The translations under genes were made by a program, and so were the position numbers. 64,000 bases of DNA from Gymnothorax reevesii (Eukaryota; Chordata; Actinopteri; Anguilliformes; Muraenidae), in NCBI GenBank assembly GCA_029721435.1, contig CM056583.1, positions 46,095,120 through 46,159,119 of the forward strand, written 5' to 3'. The notes below the pieces were generated by a model. It was not told the origin of the DNA. It saw nothing but the letters and a program-made list of their open reading frames with translations, and searched no databases. This document shows, piece by piece, positions 1-64,000 of the stretch (the first letter of the stretch is position 1; every line of letters begins with the position of its first letter).

Positions 1-3000
1 AGTATGAAGAGGGTCTTGTTGCTATGCTTGGCAGTGAAGATGGTTTTGCGTGTCAGTCGAACGTTTTGTTTTTGCATGCTTTATTATCTGTGTTCATGGC
101 AGTGTTTTGTTCAATTTTGTTGAATGTTTGTCTTGCAGAAATTGCCTCAAAGCTGTGGGACTACTCGGGGAAACGAGCATTTTCCTTTCTGAACCACTGA
201 CAGAAGTTTAGAATTTGGGGATTCATTCCTTAATGTTGTGTTAGCATAGGTCTTTCTCTATGAAGTCTGTTTTGTGCTTTTATGTGATCACAGATTTGCT
301 CAGTGTTTAATGTGGATATATGAAGTCAACATTTCTTCTCTAAAAATTGCTGGGCCAGCAGTGATAACAAATGTAAATTTCAGACTTTTTATTCATTTTT
401 GGTGTGACTTCTCAGTAGACAATAACCAAACTGGGGAAGGAAAAAGAAATGCCTGTATATTGCAATAACTGGAATAACCTACATCCAGCTAACAGCCTGT
501 GGTCACATCCCCTGACTACTACTTTAGGAGGACATATTTTGCTAATAATGCCTTGAAATTAATGGAATATCTCCTGCATTCACCCCTCTTTCAATCAGTT
601 TTTTTGGATTGTTGTCCAGGGTCGGACTGGGCCTTTCCAAGACCTTTATTTTCCAGTTTGAAGCCATGTTTTAGGTCCACTCTGATGGGTCCTTTTGGCC
701 ATCGTCTTGTTGGGTATTGAAATTTGTTTTCATCTGTAGCTCTCTGACAGGGGCCAGAAAAATTTGTGCCAAAATACCCAGTTATGCAATCCGGGTGGTG
801 TTATTTTTTTATTTCAATTTTTACAAATAATGAATCATTTTTCACTCTTGGTTTTACTGTTGCTAGATGCTTCGTTAGGGCTCGCGATTACCCGAGACCT
901 TGGGTGAAATAGGCACGAAAATCACAGGACGCACTGTCAGCCATGACTGAGTTTCGGGACGCACAAGGATGTTTGTTGGGTTCTCAGTAATTGAAAATGC
1001 AATACCCTCTCTCAGTAGCATTGTCCATTTTCCCAAGTTTATCAAAATAATGCCAAGTCACCAGAGTCGCCGATGCTTGGATCACTAGGAAGCAGTACAG
1101 ATAAGAAGAGCAGAAGCCGCCGCCGATGATGGTGACAGATTCAGAAAAAAAGTGCGCAGATGAGAACGCTCCACTATTTAACTAAAAATGCACTCCCCCT
1201 CTCCCAAGTGAACAACCAGATGGAATTACAACTAGGTGTATGATGTCAAATAATCCAATACAGTAACGTGGCGGTATGGACACAGGATTGTGTCAAATCC
1301 GTATTCCTACTGCTATCAAAATAATGCGCACACTAAATACTTCTAATCCAAAAATTCTGACACAGACCCTTCCGGCTCTGATGAAACAAATGTGCGTATC
1401 GCCAAGAACTTCTAGAAGGAAATATTGTTTCGCCTAACCAAATTTCAAACAGATTTGTTCAAATCAATATGATAATTTGCTAGCCAGTACCGTAACACAT
1501 TTTGCAATTAAAATAATACATTCAAGTTTCTACAATTACAATTACACATTATTTTAACTTTAATGGCAAAAACTGCTGGCTAGCTCGGAAGCATATTATT
1601 CATCTCAACGAATAAACCGCGAACTAGAAATTTACGCCGGTGATGGTTATCGGTTACCAAGTTACTGTGTTTTCCAGTGAGTGCATCTGTCCAATCTTGA
1701 CTCAAGAAAGCTGTATCACACGTGCGTGATACCAAACCTGTATCTCATGGGTTGTAGCTATCCACCGATTATTGACATTTTTTGTTAGAAAGCGCTAAGC
1801 ATCAAATATGTCCTCATAAGCAGGACTTTTTTTTTTTTTAACCTTGAATAACAATCTCTACTTATTATTATGTTTAAATTTCAACAGTCTGTAATTTTAA
1901 TAGGTTATACGGAATTTGTATTTCCATGGCATGTCATCGGGCTTTTATGAATATGATCGAAAAAAAAATCATTGCTGTGGAAACTTACTTTTTTTTTGAT
2001 AGTGTTTTTTTTTTTTTTTTTTTTCAGTCTCTGCACAGCCAGACTTGGCATTGACCCGTGAGAGCCTTGTGTATGTCTTTGATATAAAAGATAAATACAC
2101 TGTAATTGTGTTGAGAAGAGTACATCACGGCAGTGCTTACTTTAAATAAATAGATGAGTTGGCGCTCTGTGAATATGCTGTGTCAGGGCAGGATGGATAG
2201 CAAAATGGCATCACCAACTTCAAAAATATCCAATGCATTAATGGAGAGCTGACATAATTCATCTAGTGAGCAATTTAATTTGAAAAAAAAACATTCTTTA
2301 GATTAGATATATTTAATGAACTTGGTACAATTGGTTCTCTACATTTCAGTGCAGCGCCCTGAGACCAACTCCAGTTCTTAAGGCAGAGCTTTGGTCAGGG
2401 GTGATGGTTAAGAGCTTTCCTAAATTGCATGTTTTTGGGGATGGGGAAACTGGAGTACCTGGGGGGAACCCACGCAAATATGGCGAGAACATGCAAACTC
2501 ACACAGAGAGGTCCTGGGCATCTGGAATTTGAACCCAGAACCTCCGTTTTGCTGGACAGCAGCACCAACCCTCGCAAGCCATCCTTTTTATTTAATCTAG
2601 CTGATTTTCCAGCTTTATTCAAACAGGTTTAGCAGTGGAATCCATCCCACTGCCACAGTGAAAATCTATTCTTCTGGCTGATAATAGCAGTTTCTTTGGG
2701 TTGTGCAACATGGTTAGCTTTTTTGACAATTAGTCTTGTGCTGAGACTTGAAGTGTAATTATTGTATTATATTAGCCTGCCTTGAGTTACTTTTGGGTTT
2801 ACAAGTGAAATTTTCTCATTTCATTGGCAAATCAAAGTGTCTCATTATATCGGTGACATTTTTCTTTTATTTTGCTAAGAGGTAATAGAAAATAGATTTT
2901 GAATTTCACGTACGGGACTTATTTAAATTACGTTTTAAGATGGACTCATTTTGGTTTCTGCAGTGTGAGCCGACTAGCCTAGATCAAATGTAGTTAGACT

Positions 3001-4149
3001 ACATTAGAGATGATTGCGGTGCACCCATTGAAATGGACTCATATTGGGTTGGGCATAACCATGTACCTAAATCAGTGAGAACAGGTGGCTAATGCAGCCA
3101 TCAGGGTTACTGATGTCAGAGATGGAGTTTGGTTTTGATCTAGATCTGCTAGCTTGTTGCTAACTCGGCACGAGTCTGTTTATTCAGCTGTCAATAAAGA
3201 AATGATTCATGGTGGAAGATGCTTCCTCAGCTCACCCATTCATAAATCTGTAACCTCATGTCAAAAGCTGATTGTTATTCGCCCCTCTTATAAGTTAAGT
3301 ACGCTTAAGTTTAAACTGGCTGAAGGAATACCTAAGAAATTTGAGAAAGGGAATTCACGGGGTTCTATGGATTCAGATTTGTGTCAATATAATCAGAACG
3401 TCCTCAGACAAAACTTTCTTAAAGGAGTTTTATTCTTTCTCAAATTTTTATTTTTTGTTTGATACTTAAGGAGTTGTTTGATTACACGCACACAAATCTG
3501 ATATCATTCTTTACTGACCTCTGACAGAACAAAAAGCTGCGTTGTTCAGCAATGTCAAATTTATCTGCTGTTTTTTTTGCGCAATTTAGATTGAACTACA
3601 CTTGTACCATAGCGTACATTGGCAGCTTCGATGGAATCCCAGGGGCTAATCTTCTGAATGAGACTTGAGTATTCCCGAATCTAAAACACTTGACCCTCCT
3701 TAGCTGCTTCTCCCTGTTGTCTAAATCAGTTGTGTTCCACACACAGGCTCACATTGCTCACGATCGCTCCAAGAATGGGCTATTCCACCTGGGACAGGTA
3801 ATGCACTAGACTGGCGTGAACTTGGTCATCTGCCAATCTCACTGCAGAAACAGGGGAAAGGAATGATTGGGTGCTGATGTGATTTGCTGCTCCCGGGTTC
3901 CCCCTTACTTTCTCCCCGTCGCACTCTCGTGTGCGTGTGGTTTGCCTCTGGCCCCTGGGTTTTCCCCCTGTAAAATGATGCCCCCTCCCTCCCCCCCCCC
4001 GACCCTTTTCATTTGCTGCGCGCACACATTTCTAACAGCGGGACTTACTCTGTGGCCCAGTGCCCATGTTTTCTGTGTGTTGGAACCAGGATCCTCTCCT
4101 GTGTCACAACCAAAATTTTGAAATCCCTCTCTTGTCTTCTTTTTTTCAG
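1..4149 (+). other. nedd4l intron (left part outside window)
   Basis: No exon supported here. It contains a short fish interspersed-repeat fragment around 2395-2630 and poly-T runs near 1827 and 2007. The short ORFs found in this stretch show no recognisable protein. Confidence 0.7.
2395..2630. repeat. Fish interspersed-repeat fragment
   Basis: The stretch with CTGGAGTACC, AACCCACGC, GAGAACATGCAAACTC and TTTGAACCCAGAACC resembles a very common repeat segment in fish genomes. I recognise the motif series from general knowledge but cannot assign the element class here. Confidence 0.45.

Positions 4150-64000
<59,851 letters not shown>

Noticed and set aside
3747..3797. A 51-bp open segment between AG and GTAATG, the same length as the C2 exon at 4150
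   Set aside because: The translation (AHIAHDRSKNGLFHLGQ) has no similarity to C2 or any known NEDD4L segment, and the flanking pyrimidine tract is weak.

Overview
The window looks like teleost (ray-finned fish) nuclear DNA. It carries a vertebrate-type split gene with GT-AG introns, several fish-type Tc1/mariner transposons, an L2-like LINE 3' end, many short inverted-repeat elements and AT-rich introns with microsatellites. Nothing in it looks prokaryotic. The species cannot be fixed from the sequence alone.

The whole window is the interior of one plus-strand gene: nedd4l (NEDD4-2), a HECT-type E3 ubiquitin ligase. I find 24 coding exons between 4150 and 62557. They join in one continuous reading frame of 844 codons plus 2 bases, with matching intron phases throughout, and a 25th cassette exon at 20096-20152. 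In order they encode the C-terminal end of the C2 domain (4150-6567), WW1 (6927-7087), a linker with SGK1/14-3-3-type RxRxxS/T sites (12281-20152), WW2 (22398-22532), a Ser/Ala-rich linker (23362-23523), WW3 (36121-36318 plus 41194-), WW4 split over three exons (41194-45631) and the HECT domain (45719-62557). The start codon and most of C2 lie left of the window. The last exon lies to the right. The TG of the catalytic Cys codon is the last thing encoded here, at 62556-62557.

Most of the remaining DNA is intron filled with mobile elements. Tc1-like elements lie at 14.4-16.1, 24.8-26.7, 34.1-35.7, 42.2-44.1 and 59.1-61.5 kb, with decayed pieces near 9.6 and 57.8 kb. All transposase genes are broken. 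Short inverted-repeat elements sit at 18.5, 32.7, 33.4, 53.9 and 58.6 kb. An L2-like LINE fragment sits at 29.0-30.2 kb and a possible piggyBac remnant near 39 kb. A group of small elements shares a 5' TT(A/G)T start, subterminal inverted repeats, a 3' hairpin and a CTAG|T end, which fits Helentron/HINE rolling-circle elements. Three of them sit inside Tc1 elements, and for one the empty site can be read from another Tc1 copy in the same window.

The WW domains should bind PPxY-bearing substrates, the RxRxxS/T linker sites should tune this through 14-3-3 binding, and the HECT domain transfers ubiquitin. The alternative linker exon, a tandem NAGNAG acceptor and very long pyrimidine tracts all cluster in the regulatory linker, where splicing could tune the ligase. 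I found no RNA genes, CRISPR arrays or second confirmed protein-coding gene. One 169-codon antisense ORF at 5281-5790 remains unexplained.
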